From assembly GCA_947470895.1 (NCBI GenBank), contig CANIVF010000036.1, positions 1-40,020 on the forward strand: a DNA stretch of 40,020 bases, given 5' to 3'. Shown piece by piece: positions 1 to 7,746 of the stretch. Under the pieces are notes generated by a model that did no database searches, was not told the origin of the DNA, and was given only the letters and a program-made list of their open reading frames with translations. How positions within the stretch are numbered: position 1 is the stretch's first letter; each line of letters opens with the position of its first letter. The translations under genes and the position numbers were made by a program. Source of the stretch: Bacteroidota bacterium (GTDB taxonomy: Bacteria; Bacteroidota; Bacteroidia; Cytophagales; Cyclobacteriaceae).

Positions 1-74
1 CAATGCCCGGAGCATAAGGGTAAAACAAAGTGCTTTGTGTTTTGAAAAAAGTCCATCCCTATTCCAAAACGCAT
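1..74 (-). CDS. Possible 5' end of a gene leaving the left edge
   Basis: An open frame begins at ATG 74 on the minus strand and stays open for 24 codons to the window edge (MRFGIGMDFF...). The product cannot be recognised from so few residues. Support is mainly contextual: a perfect Bacteroidota -7 element on the same strand lies 29 nt upstream of the ATG, a leader length close to that of ahcY in this window. An internal ATG at codon 7 is an alternative start. It could also be a chance open frame. Confidence 0.4.
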   Translation of the reverse strand, partial: MRFGIGMDFFQNTKHFVLPLCSGH

Positions 75-103
75 GAGCCACTTTTATTCCCCACTGTCAA
101 ACA

Positions 104-111
104 CAAAGATA
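104..111 (-). promoter_or_regulatory. -7 promoter element TATCTTTG
   Basis: Read on the minus strand, the sequence is TATCTTTG, an exact match to the Bacteroidota consensus TAnnTTTG. It lies 29 nt upstream of the ATG at 74. A TTG occurs upstream but too close to be an ideal -33 element, so this is a candidate only. Confidence 0.4.
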
Positions 112-240
112 GCAGCCTTTCAAGAATTATAGGTTATTCCAGTAGATCTGCCAAAAGTCCGGATGTGTGTGTTCCATTGTGATAGTTTATTAGATGCGTT
201 TAAAGTAGTCGATAACGTGATCGGTGCATATGCACCGTAT

Positions 241-497
241 GTGCGCCCAGTATGGCGTGTTTATACTCCAAACGGGAATATAGATTGATTATCCAAAGAG
301 TGCAAGTCCCTTATGTGCATCTTGGTAACAACCATCACCTTGAAACGGTTGATGCAAAGAGGATATGAATCCATGCTTTCTTACTATGAAAAGTATCTCC
401 ACAACTTAATGAACCGCTGTATACGAGACCCGTACGTACAGAAGAGTAAGAGCCTCACCTTGTCAGTTACAACTGTCGAGGTGGGCTACTCGATTAT
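241..497 (+). mobile_element. Internally deleted group II intron remnant without ORF
   Basis: The stretch opens with GTGCGCCCAG, the canonical 5' end of a bacterial group II intron (GUGYG). It is followed by a domain-I-like segment containing GTGCAAGTCCCTTATG. Near 411-447 is a domain-V-like hairpin: CTGTA (417-421) pairs with TACAG (437-441), and TACG (422-425) pairs with CGTA (431-434). The 2-nt CG bulge at 435-436 is on the 3' strand, as in domain V. A domain-VI-like hairpin follows (451-487), then CTACTCGATTAT as the likely 3' end. Most of domain I, domains II-IV and the reverse-transcriptase ORF are missing: about 257 nt remain, against several hundred for a functional ORF-less intron. 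The basal domain V pairing is also eroded (GAAGAGT where GTGGTGT would be expected). It is probably inactive. Boundaries are inferred from motifs and are accurate to a few bases. Confidence 0.68.
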
Positions 498-554
498 AGC
501 CAGGTGCTTTGATTTCGCTAGTTTAGTAAAAAATCTAATTCATTTCCTAAGCTA

Positions 555-1799
555 TTATTGTTTTGACATATCAATACCCGGTTCATTATCAATATTTAAT
601 GGTAATGAAAAGCAAATTGTTGTCCCGCTTCCAACGCTATCATCTACCCAAATCTTTCCTTTGTTTTTTTCTATAAACTCTTTGCAGAGAACCAAACCCA
701 ATCCTGATCCCTTTTCATTGAGCGTACCCGGTGTTGAAAAACTAGTACTAATTTTGAATAGTTTGTCGATTCCCTCTTTTGATATTCCAACGCCAGTATC
801 GTTTATGGAAAAAATTAATTCGCCTTGATTGGCCACTGCTGAAATGACAATCTTTCCTTCAGGCTGTGTGAATTTTATAGCATTTGAAATCAAATTTCTC
901 AAAACTGTGCTTATCATTTCTTTATCAGCATTTACCTGGATACTTAGAGGCAATGAACATGAAACGAGGATATGCTTTTGCTTGGTCATGTCAATAAATA
1001 AAAATGTCACTTCGTCAATAAGGGTAATTATATTGAAGTATTCCATTTTGAAGTCCATTCTGCCGGATTGCGATTGCGCCCATGCCATTAGGCTCATCAG
1101 TAAATCCATTGCCTTATATGACGACTGAGATATCATATCTGCAAGCTCCTCAGTTTTTTCAAATTCCTTTTTTCTGATTTGTTCTTTGAGAATTTCACCA
1201 ATACCGATAATAGAATTGAACGGGGCTCTCAGATCATGAGCAATGATGGAGAAGAACTTGTCTTTGTCTTTGTTTAATTGAATTAATTGGTGCAGTTCAT
1301 TATTGATGATTACAAGATCTGCCGCCCGTTTTTCTTTCTGTTCATTTTCGTAGGCAAGTTCTTTATTGGCAATGATTAATTCATCTGCCCGCTTTTTTTT
1401 CTCCTCGTTTTGAAAGGCGAGTTCTTTGTTAGCCAGACCTAACTCATCTGACCTTTTTTCTTTCTCTCTGTTTTGAAAAACAAGTTCTTTATCCGCAAGC
1501 ACCAATTCAGCTACCCGTTTTTCTTTCTGCTCATTTTGGTATGCAAGTTCTTTATTCGCAATGATTAGTTCATCTGCCCGCTTTTCTTTCTCCTCGTTTT
1601 GAAAGGCGAGTTCTTTGATAGCCAGACCTAATTCATCTGCCCTTTTTTCTTTCTCTCTGTTTTGAAAAGCAAGGTTTTTATCCGCATTGATCAATTCAGC
1701 TACGTGCTTATCTTTTAAAGACTTTAAAGAAATATTTTTTTGTTGTAATTCCCTCAACTCAATTATAAGTTCTTCCTTGGTTTTGTTCTTCATTTCCAT
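555..1799 (-). CDS. Cytosolic sensor histidine kinase with repeated coiled coil
   Basis: Predicted histidine kinase of 414 residues. The N-terminal 175 residues are a charged coiled coil of 21-residue units (pattern EKEKRADELxxANKELAFQN). A HisKA domain follows, with phospho-acceptor His188 in FFSIIAHDLRAP, then an HATPase domain with N box (NLISNAIKFT), G1 (DTGVGIS) and G2 (GSGLGL). There is no signal peptide, membrane segment, PAS or other recognisable input domain, so the protein is likely cytosolic and either the coiled coil or a partner supplies the signal. No receiver or response regulator lies nearby, so it is an orphan kinase whose target cannot be inferred. The start is the ATG at 1799 (MEMKNKTKEE); an in-frame Met at codon 3 is an alternative. 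The family assignment is firm; the role is unknown. Confidence 0.93.
   Translation of the reverse strand: MEMKNKTKEELIIELRELQQKNISLKSLKDKHVAELINADKNLAFQNREKEKRADELGLAIKELAFQNEEKEKRADELIIANKELAYQNEQKEKRVAELVLADKELVFQNREKEKRSDELGLANKELAFQNEEKKKRADELIIANKELAYENEQKEKRAADLVIINNELHQLIQLNKDKDKFFSIIAHDLRAPFNSIIGIGEILKEQIRKKEFEKTEELADMISQSSYKAMDLLMSLMAWAQSQSGRMDFKMEYFNIITLIDEVTFLFIDMTKQKHILVSCSLPLSIQVNADKEMISTVLRNLISNAIKFTQPEGKIVISAVANQGELIFSINDTGVGISKEGIDKLFKISTSFSTPGTLNEKGSGLGLVLCKEFIEKNKGKIWVDDSVGSGTTICFSLPLNIDNEPGIDMSKQ
1281..1658 (-). repeat. Two 189-bp in-frame super-repeats (each 3 x 63 bp) in the kinase gene
   Basis: Residues 48-110 and 111-173 of the kinase are two copies of a 63-residue block. 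Each block has three distinguishable 21-residue subunits in the same order, with cores DELGLA, DELIIA and an ELVLA/DLVII type. At DNA level this is a tandem duplication of 189 bp built from 63-bp units. A partial unit precedes it (residues about 31-47). Such a tract can expand or contract by recombination in whole-heptad steps without breaking the frame. Confidence 0.85.
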
Positions 1800-1950
1800 T
1801 GCGAAGTTTGTTCTTTTATTATGAATTATTTGTTACCGCTACATTTTTAGCATTAGCAATAACGTTCCGCGGCTACACGCAGGCGGTGATTTTTATCACT
1901 AAACTATTTACGTGTCAATATTTTAATTTTACTTATTTCCTATCCTGCGA

Positions 1951-1989
1951 GCACCGAAACCCCGCTTGCGGGTAGGTGCTGTTGGTGGC
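1951..1989. repeat. Left boundary of a putative gene cassette: hairpin plus GTTGGTGGC
   Basis: A GC-rich hairpin (CCCGC 1961-1965, loop TT, GCGGG 1968-1972, extended by GCACC 1951-1955 with GGTGC 1975-1979) abuts GTTGGTGGC at 1981-1989. The 9-mer recurs in inverted orientation at 2576-2584, beyond the AT-rich gene 1998-2510. The hairpin is directly 3' of that gene but lacks a U-tract, so a cassette or element boundary is as likely as a terminator. Confidence 0.4.
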
Positions 1990-1997
1990 TGGTGTTC

Positions 1998-2510
1998 TTA
2001 TATTTCATTTTCGTCAAGATCTTTTTTTAAGCTGGCTATTTTGAGTTTTTTATTTCTCATCAAATATTTCCAATCATAAATATTGTCAATCATTAATTGC
2101 TTATCGTAATAATTTATATGCTCTAAAATTCCAAGAATATTTGCAATAACTGCCCAACCAAATAAATCATTTGGCTTAATAGTCCAATTATTCATTAATA
2201 GTTGTAGCAATAAAGTAATCGGAATATACCAAATCAATACAATATTTATTTTTTTGAATCTTTTGAATAAATCAATTTTATAATTTTGATTAAACTCTTT
2301 CTTTGTCAATCTGTATAATTTCAATTTCCAATAGTGCTGTCCCTGAAACAGAATTAAAATCATAATCAACAATCCATAGTTTAGAAATATTGTGTTGAGA
2401 AAACCATAATTATAAATTACATAGAATAAAACTCCTAAAAAGAAGAAGGCATTGAATCTCTCCAACGGATAATACCATTTTAACCTATTTATTATATATA
2501 TTTTGCTCAT
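1998..2510 (-). CDS. Hypothetical AT-rich membrane protein
   Basis: I do not recognise this 170-residue protein. It has about four hydrophobic segments: near residues 20-36 (FFFLGVLFYVIYNYGF), 42-56 (LNYGLLIMILILF), 90-105 (IVLIWYIPITLLLQLL) and 115-130 (LFGWAVIANILGIL). A basic, Lys-rich stretch lies between the second and third, and a charged C-terminal tail ends in LKKDLDENEI. Its codon use is visibly richer in A/T (Ile, Asn, Lys, Tyr) than neighbouring chromosomal genes such as the M28 peptidase, and it is bracketed by an inverted GTTGGTGGC repeat. Both suggest recent acquisition as a single-gene cassette. The ATG at 2510 is the only good start. The frame is clearly coding-like, but no function can be assigned. 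Confidence 0.75.
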   Translation of the reverse strand: MSKIYIINRLKWYYPLERFNAFFFLGVLFYVIYNYGFLNTIFLNYGLLIMILILFQGQHYWKLKLYRLTKKEFNQNYKIDLFKRFKKINIVLIWYIPITLLLQLLMNNWTIKPNDLFGWAVIANILGILEHINYYDKQLMIDNIYDWKYLMRNKKLKIASLKKDLDENEI

Positions 2511-2575
2511 ATTGTTTTTGTTTCTAATTCAATCTAAATTCAGTTTTATTGTAATGCGGTTTGTTTTTTACACTT

Positions 2576-2611
2576 GCCACCAACTCGTATATAAGGATGA
2601 GTTTATCATCC
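2576..2611. repeat. Right boundary of the putative cassette: GCCACCAAC plus hairpin
   Basis: GCCACCAAC at 2576-2584 is the exact inverse complement of GTTGGTGGC at 1981-1989. It is followed by a short perfect hairpin, GGATGA (2595-2600) with TCATCC (2606-2611). The sequence ATATAAGGAT just before this hairpin recurs inverted at about 2698-2708, so the boundary region holds several related inverted segments. Confidence 0.4.
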
Positions 2612-2689
2612 TGATCCACCCGTAATGGCTTGCTAAGGATGATTTTCTTCATTCTTTAAATATAAACCTTTTAGTGAAAAGTCTTTACA

Positions 2690-2726
2690 GCTACGAGTAT
2701 CCTTATATTCCTCGCGAACTCGTAGC
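2690..2726. repeat. 9-bp inverted repeat GCTACGAGT / ACTCGTAGC
   Basis: GCTACGAGT at 2690-2698 and ACTCGTAGC at 2718-2726 are perfect inverted complements separated by 19 nt. There is no U-tract, so a simple terminator is unlikely. It lies in the non-coding interval 2511-2800, which otherwise holds only the cassette boundary and the bidirectional terminator. A 61-codon open frame on the plus strand crosses these hairpins and is not supported as a gene. Confidence 0.45.
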
Positions 2727-2746
2727 ATTCATTTTGCCAAAAGAAA

Positions 2747-2780
2747 AGCCGTTCGTTTATCCGAACGGCTTTCTATTTTT
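2747..2780. terminator. Bidirectional intrinsic terminator
   Basis: AGCCGTTCG (2747-2755) pairs perfectly with CGAACGGCT (2762-2770) around a 6-nt loop. A T-rich run follows on the plus strand (TTCTATTTTT), and an A-rich run precedes it, giving a T-rich run on the minus strand. It sits 20 bp beyond the stop of the minus-strand gene ending at 2801 and most likely terminates that transcript. Confidence 0.75.
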
Positions 2781-2800
2781 ATCATCCACTACAAAACCTT

Positions 2801-3214
2801 TCAATCATAGGGTAATAATTCAGGTTGCAGATATTGCACTTTCGCATTGGGTGAATTAAAAATATCTGTAGCGTAATGATGGGTGAGCAGTTCTTTGAAG
2901 GTGTTTTTCAGTCTTGGGTTTTTCGCGATGAACTCGCTAAAGGTGCTGGCATCGGTTTTCAATTTGAAATGGTACACAGCCCTGATCGCGGTAATGGTAA
3001 CGGTTTCAATATACCTGTCCGCTGGTCCGAGAAATTCAACATATCGCCTGAGTTGAGAGCAAATGTTGGTAATCGCTTTTTCTACACCATACTTTTCAAT
3101 GTGAAACCAGCCCAGTCTTAGATGAGCCTCCTGCATAAACAGGGCAACATCGATCAACCAATTTTAAACTTGTTGCTCAAAGTCATCATCAGTAAGATCA
3201 ACATGGTTTTTCAT
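2801..3214 (-). pseudogene. Hypothetical gene interrupted by one in-frame TAA
   Basis: From ATG 3214 the frame reads MKNHVDLTDDDFEQQV, then TAA (3164-3166). It continues without further stops as NWLIDVALFMQEAHLRLGWF... for 120 residues to 2801. The two parts read as one soluble protein of about 137 residues. A single change of TAA to AAA or CAA would restore it. The downstream part alone could start at the TTG at 3157, but the acidic N-terminus upstream looks genuinely coding. I do not recognise the family; there is no signal peptide, membrane segment or metal motif. It is either a nonsense-mutated gene, a sequencing error or a rare recoding case. It lies just upstream of the terminator at 2747-2780. 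Confidence 0.6.
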
Positions 3215-3261
3215 GTTCGTTCTTTACGATCGGATTTAGCGCTTGTCTTATTTCTGGTAAA

Positions 3262-5349
3262 TTACTTCGCCAATTTTGTAATCGTCTCCATCTTCGTTTT
3301 CAATCGGCTGATCGTATCCAGATATTTCTGCTCCCACATTTTTAAGTTGGCCGTAGATTTATTGGCGGCTTCATATTGAAATCCAGGCAACATCCACGAA
3401 GCATAACCACTGTATGGATCGGGTGAGGCATATAAGGATCGGAACCAGTTTCCGTAAGGCATGCCTTGCTTGTCAATCCACTGGCGTTCTAGCAAAAGTA
3501 ATTCTGCATTGATGGCTTTTCTGTTGGCTTCGTTCGCTGTCTTCATTGCGGCTTCACTTTCTTCACCGGCTTTTTTTAGTTCATCGGCTGCTTTGATCAA
3601 CGCATCAAATGAAAATGCGGTTTCCGATTTGTCATACGCTTTGGTCAGTTTTTGCAATCCTTCAAAGTGTGTTCTTAAATCGGTGCCATAGCGGCTTACA
3701 TTGTAGGGGATCACATCGGCATTAGCCAGGCGTAAGGCCATGATGCCAAACACGCTTTCAACTAATGGTCCCATCTTAAAGGAAGAATCCGCAAAGCGTT
3801 CATAGAATGAAAAACTATCGTGGTTTGTGTGATAGAGCGAAGGGCCGCCCATGCCACCTCCCCATGAGGGTATGCCCACATGTGTATAAAAAGCAATGTG
3901 ATCGGAGCCACCACCTAAGTTTCCCAATGGCGGTTCTTTAGCTCCGCGTTTTCCAATCCAATGATCGTAGAGTGTTTTTGATGAATCAGGATATTGCAAC
4001 GCTTTGGTTGCATCCATGGACAAATTCTTTAACGAAGGACTGGATGCTGCGCCAAAGTTTTTTCCAGACACGGCACCATCGGCATTTAAGTAGGCCACAC
4101 CTTTGGCATCGAGTTCATCACGAAATTGCTCTACCCATTCGCTGGAAGCAATCACGCCTTGTTCCTCAGCATCCCAATGGGCAATCTTAATGGTGCGCTT
4201 GGGTTTATAACCAGCCTGCGAAAGTTTACCTAACGATTCGCTCAACGCCAGTAACATGGCAGTCCCACTGTTAGGATCGGTAGCACCAAAGCCCCAGGCA
4301 TCATAATGTGAACCGGCCATTACCCACTCGTTTGGAAGTTCAGAACCGACCAGTGTGCCCACCACATTATATACGCGCTGTATTTCTCTTTTCTGTGTTA
4401 CGTTTACACGCACTTTCAACGCGGGCCCGCCTTCAAGGCGATAGGTGTAAGGCAATCCACCTTGCCATCCAGCAGGCACGGGCTTGCCTGTCATGCGTCC
4501 GATGATTTCTTTCGCTGATCCATAAGGCAATGGCAACACAGGAATGTTGTGCATGCCACTTACTTCTTCAGGTTTCTTACGAACGATTTTCTTTTTGCCA
4601 TCCAACGGAAGTGCGGGCTCGAAGGGTGTTAACGGATCGCCAAACCAATCCAGGGTAAGTAACGATCCGCGTTGAATATCACTTTCATTATAAAATGGTC
4701 CTTCGGGATATACGAGTCCTTTTGCATAGCCACTATCACCCGGGTCGGTGAAAATGATGAGGCCGGCAGCACCATGTAGTTCGGCATACTTTGCTTTATG
4801 GCCGCGGAAGTTTCCGCCATAGCGTGCGATCACAATTTTTCCTTTCACGGAAATACCCATCGCAGCCAGTTTTTCAAAATCTTCTTTGCGACCAAAGTTG
4901 GCATACACGACTTCGGCAGTTACATCACCGGTGCCGGTGTATGCATTGTATCCAAAGTATAAATTCGGATCTGCTGAAAACGGATCTTCTTTATGGATGT
5001 ATTCTTTATTGTTGAGGGGCAAACGAATAGGCTCCACAAGTTCTGCGGAGGCGGTGCCAGGCATCACAGGCAAATAAACATCGTAAGGAAAAATTTCTAC
5101 TTGAAAACCCGCCTTACGCATCACCTCGGCCATGTAGTCACGCACGCGCTCGTTGGCTTTGGACGTTGTAATGTGTGGTTCTTTGGTAAGTGTTTTTAAA
5201 TGATTTTTATATCGTTCACTTTCCTGTTGATTGAGGAAAACGGATTCGGCCTGCGTTTGCTTTTCGGATGAGCTGCTGGAAAAACCCGTGAGGGTTTGAG
5301 CGAAGGTTGACTGCGAAACGAAGAGAATAAGAGCTAATACGTGTTTCAT
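3262..5349 (-). CDS. Secreted M28 metallopeptidase, glutamate carboxypeptidase II-like
   Basis: A 695-residue zinc peptidase with the PSMA/transferrin-receptor-like domain order. Residues 1-18 are a signal peptide (MKHVLALILFVSQSTFAQ). A protease-associated (PA) domain occupies roughly residues 120-320, the M28 catalytic core 330-570, and the C-terminal helical dimerisation domain 580-690. The di-zinc ligands expected of the family are present: His348 and Asp358 (GSHYDAW...GATDPNSG), the Glu395-Glu396 pair (WDAEEQG), Asp424 (LNADGAV) and His507 (YHTNHDS). It is slightly shorter than human GCPII because it lacks the cytoplasmic and membrane anchor. It probably cleaves C-terminal residues from peptides in the periplasm or outside the cell. 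Substrate specificity cannot be read from sequence. It is a single gene; the next gene on the same strand is 75 bp upstream. Confidence 0.95.
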   Translation of the reverse strand: MKHVLALILFVSQSTFAQTLTGFSSSSSEKQTQAESVFLNQQESERYKNHLKTLTKEPHITTSKANERVRDYMAEVMRKAGFQVEIFPYDVYLPVMPGTASAELVEPIRLPLNNKEYIHKEDPFSADPNLYFGYNAYTGTGDVTAEVVYANFGRKEDFEKLAAMGISVKGKIVIARYGGNFRGHKAKYAELHGAAGLIIFTDPGDSGYAKGLVYPEGPFYNESDIQRGSLLTLDWFGDPLTPFEPALPLDGKKKIVRKKPEEVSGMHNIPVLPLPYGSAKEIIGRMTGKPVPAGWQGGLPYTYRLEGGPALKVRVNVTQKREIQRVYNVVGTLVGSELPNEWVMAGSHYDAWGFGATDPNSGTAMLLALSESLGKLSQAGYKPKRTIKIAHWDAEEQGVIASSEWVEQFRDELDAKGVAYLNADGAVSGKNFGAASSPSLKNLSMDATKALQYPDSSKTLYDHWIGKRGAKEPPLGNLGGGSDHIAFYTHVGIPSWGGGMGGPSLYHTNHDSFSFYERFADSSFKMGPLVESVFGIMALRLANADVIPYNVSRYGTDLRTHFEGLQKLTKAYDKSETAFSFDALIKAADELKKAGEESEAAMKTANEANRKAINAELLLLERQWIDKQGMPYGNWFRSLYASPDPYSGYASWMLPGFQYEAANKSTANLKMWEQKYLDTISRLKTKMETITKLAK

Positions 5350-5424
5350 ATAGGATCTAAGATTTTACTAAAAAACTAAAAGTTAGCCAATGAAGACTCT
5401 GAATTTTGTTAAACGGTAACTCGC

Positions 5425-6732
5425 TTACTTCACGTTCTTACCGTTTTTGTGCGAGGCATATAGATAAAGCAGATAGCCCGGTACAAGCGAGGCCAGTGCA
5501 TATAGAATAATATTAATATCTGTTACCGCCACATAATAGATCATCCAGCAGGTGCAAGCACTTAAAATGAGAGGTGGAAGTGGATAGAGTGGTACTTTGA
5601 AGGAGTCAGGTTCAGTGTTTCTTTTTCGCAATATAAAAATGCCGATCACGGCCAACATCGAGAAAAACGATAGGCTTACTGAAATGTATTGTATGATTTC
5701 CTTGAACGAACTCACCATCACCAGAAAGATAGACCACGCTGCCTGTGCCAGTATAGCGATGTAGGGCATGTCGTACCGATTTCGTTTTGAAAAGGTTTTA
5801 AGTATTGAGTAGTCTTCGCCCATCGCTTCAATTACACGTGGCCCGGCAATGGTCATGGAACTTAATGTAGAGAGTAATGCAAAGCTGAAAATGCCAGAGA
5901 AGATTTTTCCGGCAGTACTTCCAAAAAGTTTATGGGCTACTACGTTGCCGATATCATTCTGACCTTGTAATTCATCGAATGAGGCCACATATAAAAATGT
6001 TGCATTTAATGACACGTACACAATCATGACGATAATGGTGCCGATGATCAATGACTTTGGTAAATTCTTACGAGGATTATCAAGATTTCCTGCAATGTAT
6101 GCAGAGGCATTCCAACCGGTATAAGCATACATAACAAATACCAGCGATACGGCAAAACCCTGGCTCATGATTAATTCCCAATCGCCCGGTTGTGGAAGAA
6201 AATGAATGGTGTGTGTGGCGTTTGATGCGAAGAAAAAAGGAGAGGCACAAAAGAATACGATTAAACTTAGTTTAAGGGTGGTAAGCATAGTTTGGGCACG
6301 GCCTCCGGTTTTCACTCCAAACCAATGTATTGCAGAAACCGCTATGATGGCAACAATGGCAATCACTTGCCCGGGTATTCCCGATGCTTCAGTGGCATAT
6401 TCGCCAATAGCAAGGGCAACGGCAGAGTTGGCTCCTGCAAAACCAGCCACTGAACTCATCCATCCACTTAAAAAGCCGAATGCAGGATGATAGAGTTTCG
6501 ACAAAAACAAATATTCACCACCTGAACGCTTCAAGGCGGTCGCGATTTCAGCATAAGTAAAAGCACCGCATAAAGCAATTAGACCCCCGAGTGCCCACAA
6601 TGCCAGGATAGCAAAACCAGATGGCAATGGCCCCACCTGGTAACCCAGTGAAGTAAATACACCCGTGCCAATCATGTTGGCAATCACCAGTGTGATGGCT
6701 ACGGTGAGCGTATAGTTTTTAGATTCGGTCAT
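5425..6732 (-). CDS. APC-superfamily amino acid permease
   Basis: A 435-residue inner-membrane transporter with about 12 hydrophobic segments. The first segment contains the APC substrate-binding signature (ANMIGTGVFTSLGYQ, residues about 19-33), followed by ALWALGGLIALCGAFTYAEIATALKRSGGEYLFL, typical of TM2 and its loop. The family exchanges or symports amino acids or polyamines; LAT-type and amino-acid/polyamine permeases are the closest in feel. No substrate can be named. The gene is monocistronic: the fasciclin gene upstream on the same strand is separated by a strong terminator. Its own downstream side (5350-5424) shows no clear terminator. Confidence 0.93.
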   Translation of the reverse strand: MTESKNYTLTVAITLVIANMIGTGVFTSLGYQVGPLPSGFAILALWALGGLIALCGAFTYAEIATALKRSGGEYLFLSKLYHPAFGFLSGWMSSVAGFAGANSAVALAIGEYATEASGIPGQVIAIVAIIAVSAIHWFGVKTGGRAQTMLTTLKLSLIVFFCASPFFFASNATHTIHFLPQPGDWELIMSQGFAVSLVFVMYAYTGWNASAYIAGNLDNPRKNLPKSLIIGTIIVMIVYVSLNATFLYVASFDELQGQNDIGNVVAHKLFGSTAGKIFSGIFSFALLSTLSSMTIAGPRVIEAMGEDYSILKTFSKRNRYDMPYIAILAQAAWSIFLVMVSSFKEIIQYISVSLSFFSMLAVIGIFILRKRNTEPDSFKVPLYPLPPLILSACTCWMIYYVAVTDINIILYALASLVPGYLLYLYASHKNGKNVK

Positions 6733-6804
6733 TCAATAAAGTGGATAAGATCAGCATTGAAATCGAAAATCCAAAATAGTAACGGCATGGGTGGCCCGAT
6801 AAAT

Positions 6805-6835
6805 AAAAAACCCTTCTGCGGGAGAAGGGTTTTTT
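6805..6835 (-). terminator. Intrinsic terminator of the fasciclin gene
   Basis: CCCTTCT (6811-6817) pairs with AGAAGGG (6823-6829) around a 5-nt loop, flanked by A6 on one side and T6 on the other, so the stem can extend through the A-T pairs. It works on either strand by sequence. The gene ending at 6862 on the minus strand is the natural client. Confidence 0.85.
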
Positions 6836-6861
6836 ATCACTAAGGAAGAAATCGTAATCAA

Positions 6862-7449
6862 TTACATCTTCTTAGGCACTAATACTTTATTGGTCATGTG
6901 AACCACACCGTTGTTTACCGCTACATCTGCATTGGTGACTTCAGCTCCACCCACATATACTTTTCCATCTTTCAAAGAAACTTTCAGTTTCTCACCCTGA
7001 AGCGTAGTTAATTCCTGACCATCGGTGAGATCGCCAGCCTTAACTGTTCCTGCAACAACGTGGTATTTCAATACATTCTGAAGTTTGCTTTTGTTCTCCG
7101 CTTTCAACAGCATATCCACAGTAGATTGGATCGCAGCAAAAGCATCATTGGTTGGAGCAAATACGGTGTATGCATCGGTTCCTTTTAACACATCAACCAA
7201 TTCGCCAGCAGAAAGAGCAGCAACCAGGGTGCTTAAGTTAGGAGTATTGATAGCAGTCTCTGCAATTGACTTTGGCAAGGCAGCCAAAGAATCAGCAACA
7301 CGCTGAACAGCAGTTAATGAATCAGCCACACGGATAGAATCCTGAGTTGCTTTTTCTTTAGCCGCTTTTCCACCATCGCCACAGCTGGTGATGATCAAAG
7401 CAAACAGGGCGAATGCGCCTACGAGGATAAGTGATTTTTGTGTTTTCAT
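6862..7449 (-). CDS. Fasciclin-domain lipoprotein
   Basis: A 195-residue secreted lipoprotein. The start is placed at ATG 7449 because it gives a proper lipoprotein signal: MKTQKSLILVGAFALFALII followed by lipobox TSC at about residue 22. Starting 15 codons earlier would add a non-signal-like N-terminus. After a short charged helical linker rich in Ala, Asp and Ser comes one FAS1 domain, with the H1 box (YTVFAPTNDAFAAI) and the conserved Tyr-His of H2 (LKYHVVAGTV), and ending TNADVAVNNGVVHMTNKVL. FAS1 domains mediate adhesion in extracellular matrix or surface contexts. It is probably anchored in the outer or inner membrane facing the periplasm or surface. It is a single gene with its own terminator. 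Confidence 0.93.
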   Translation of the reverse strand: MKTQKSLILVGAFALFALIITSCGDGGKAAKEKATQDSIRVADSLTAVQRVADSLAALPKSIAETAINTPNLSTLVAALSAGELVDVLKGTDAYTVFAPTNDAFAAIQSTVDMLLKAENKSKLQNVLKYHVVAGTVKAGDLTDGQELTTLQGEKLKVSLKDGKVYVGGAEVTNADVAVNNGVVHMTNKVLVPKKM

Positions 7450-7746
7450 AGTCTTGTCATTTTGAGTTATGCTCGTTAAACAGGGATCGTGCATGATTGT
7501 TTGAGATAATTTTTAAAAAACCGGAATAGTTTTTTTGTTTTATTACAGGTTTGACCAAATACCTCTAAAGTATTGCCTTTTAGCCTCTGAGCTAATTACT
7601 TTCAAAAATTTTTAGGTGTGGTTGAAATGGTTTGAAGAGGTGATTATTAAGATGAGGATTACTTAAAGATACAATCTTGTTGAAGGGTTGAACATAAGCG
7701 TTTGATTTTTTGAAGTACCTTAGCGAAATATTTATCTATAGGAACT

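Noticed and set aside
313-828. A 171-codon plus-strand open frame over the intron remnant and the kinase 3' end
   Set aside because: It runs antisense through the kinase and across intron RNA structures, and its composition is unlike any protein family; treated as chance.
2674-2859. A 61-codon plus-strand open frame
   Set aside because: It crosses the 2690-2726 inverted repeat and the 2747-2780 terminator and overlaps the minus-strand gene; no protein-like features.
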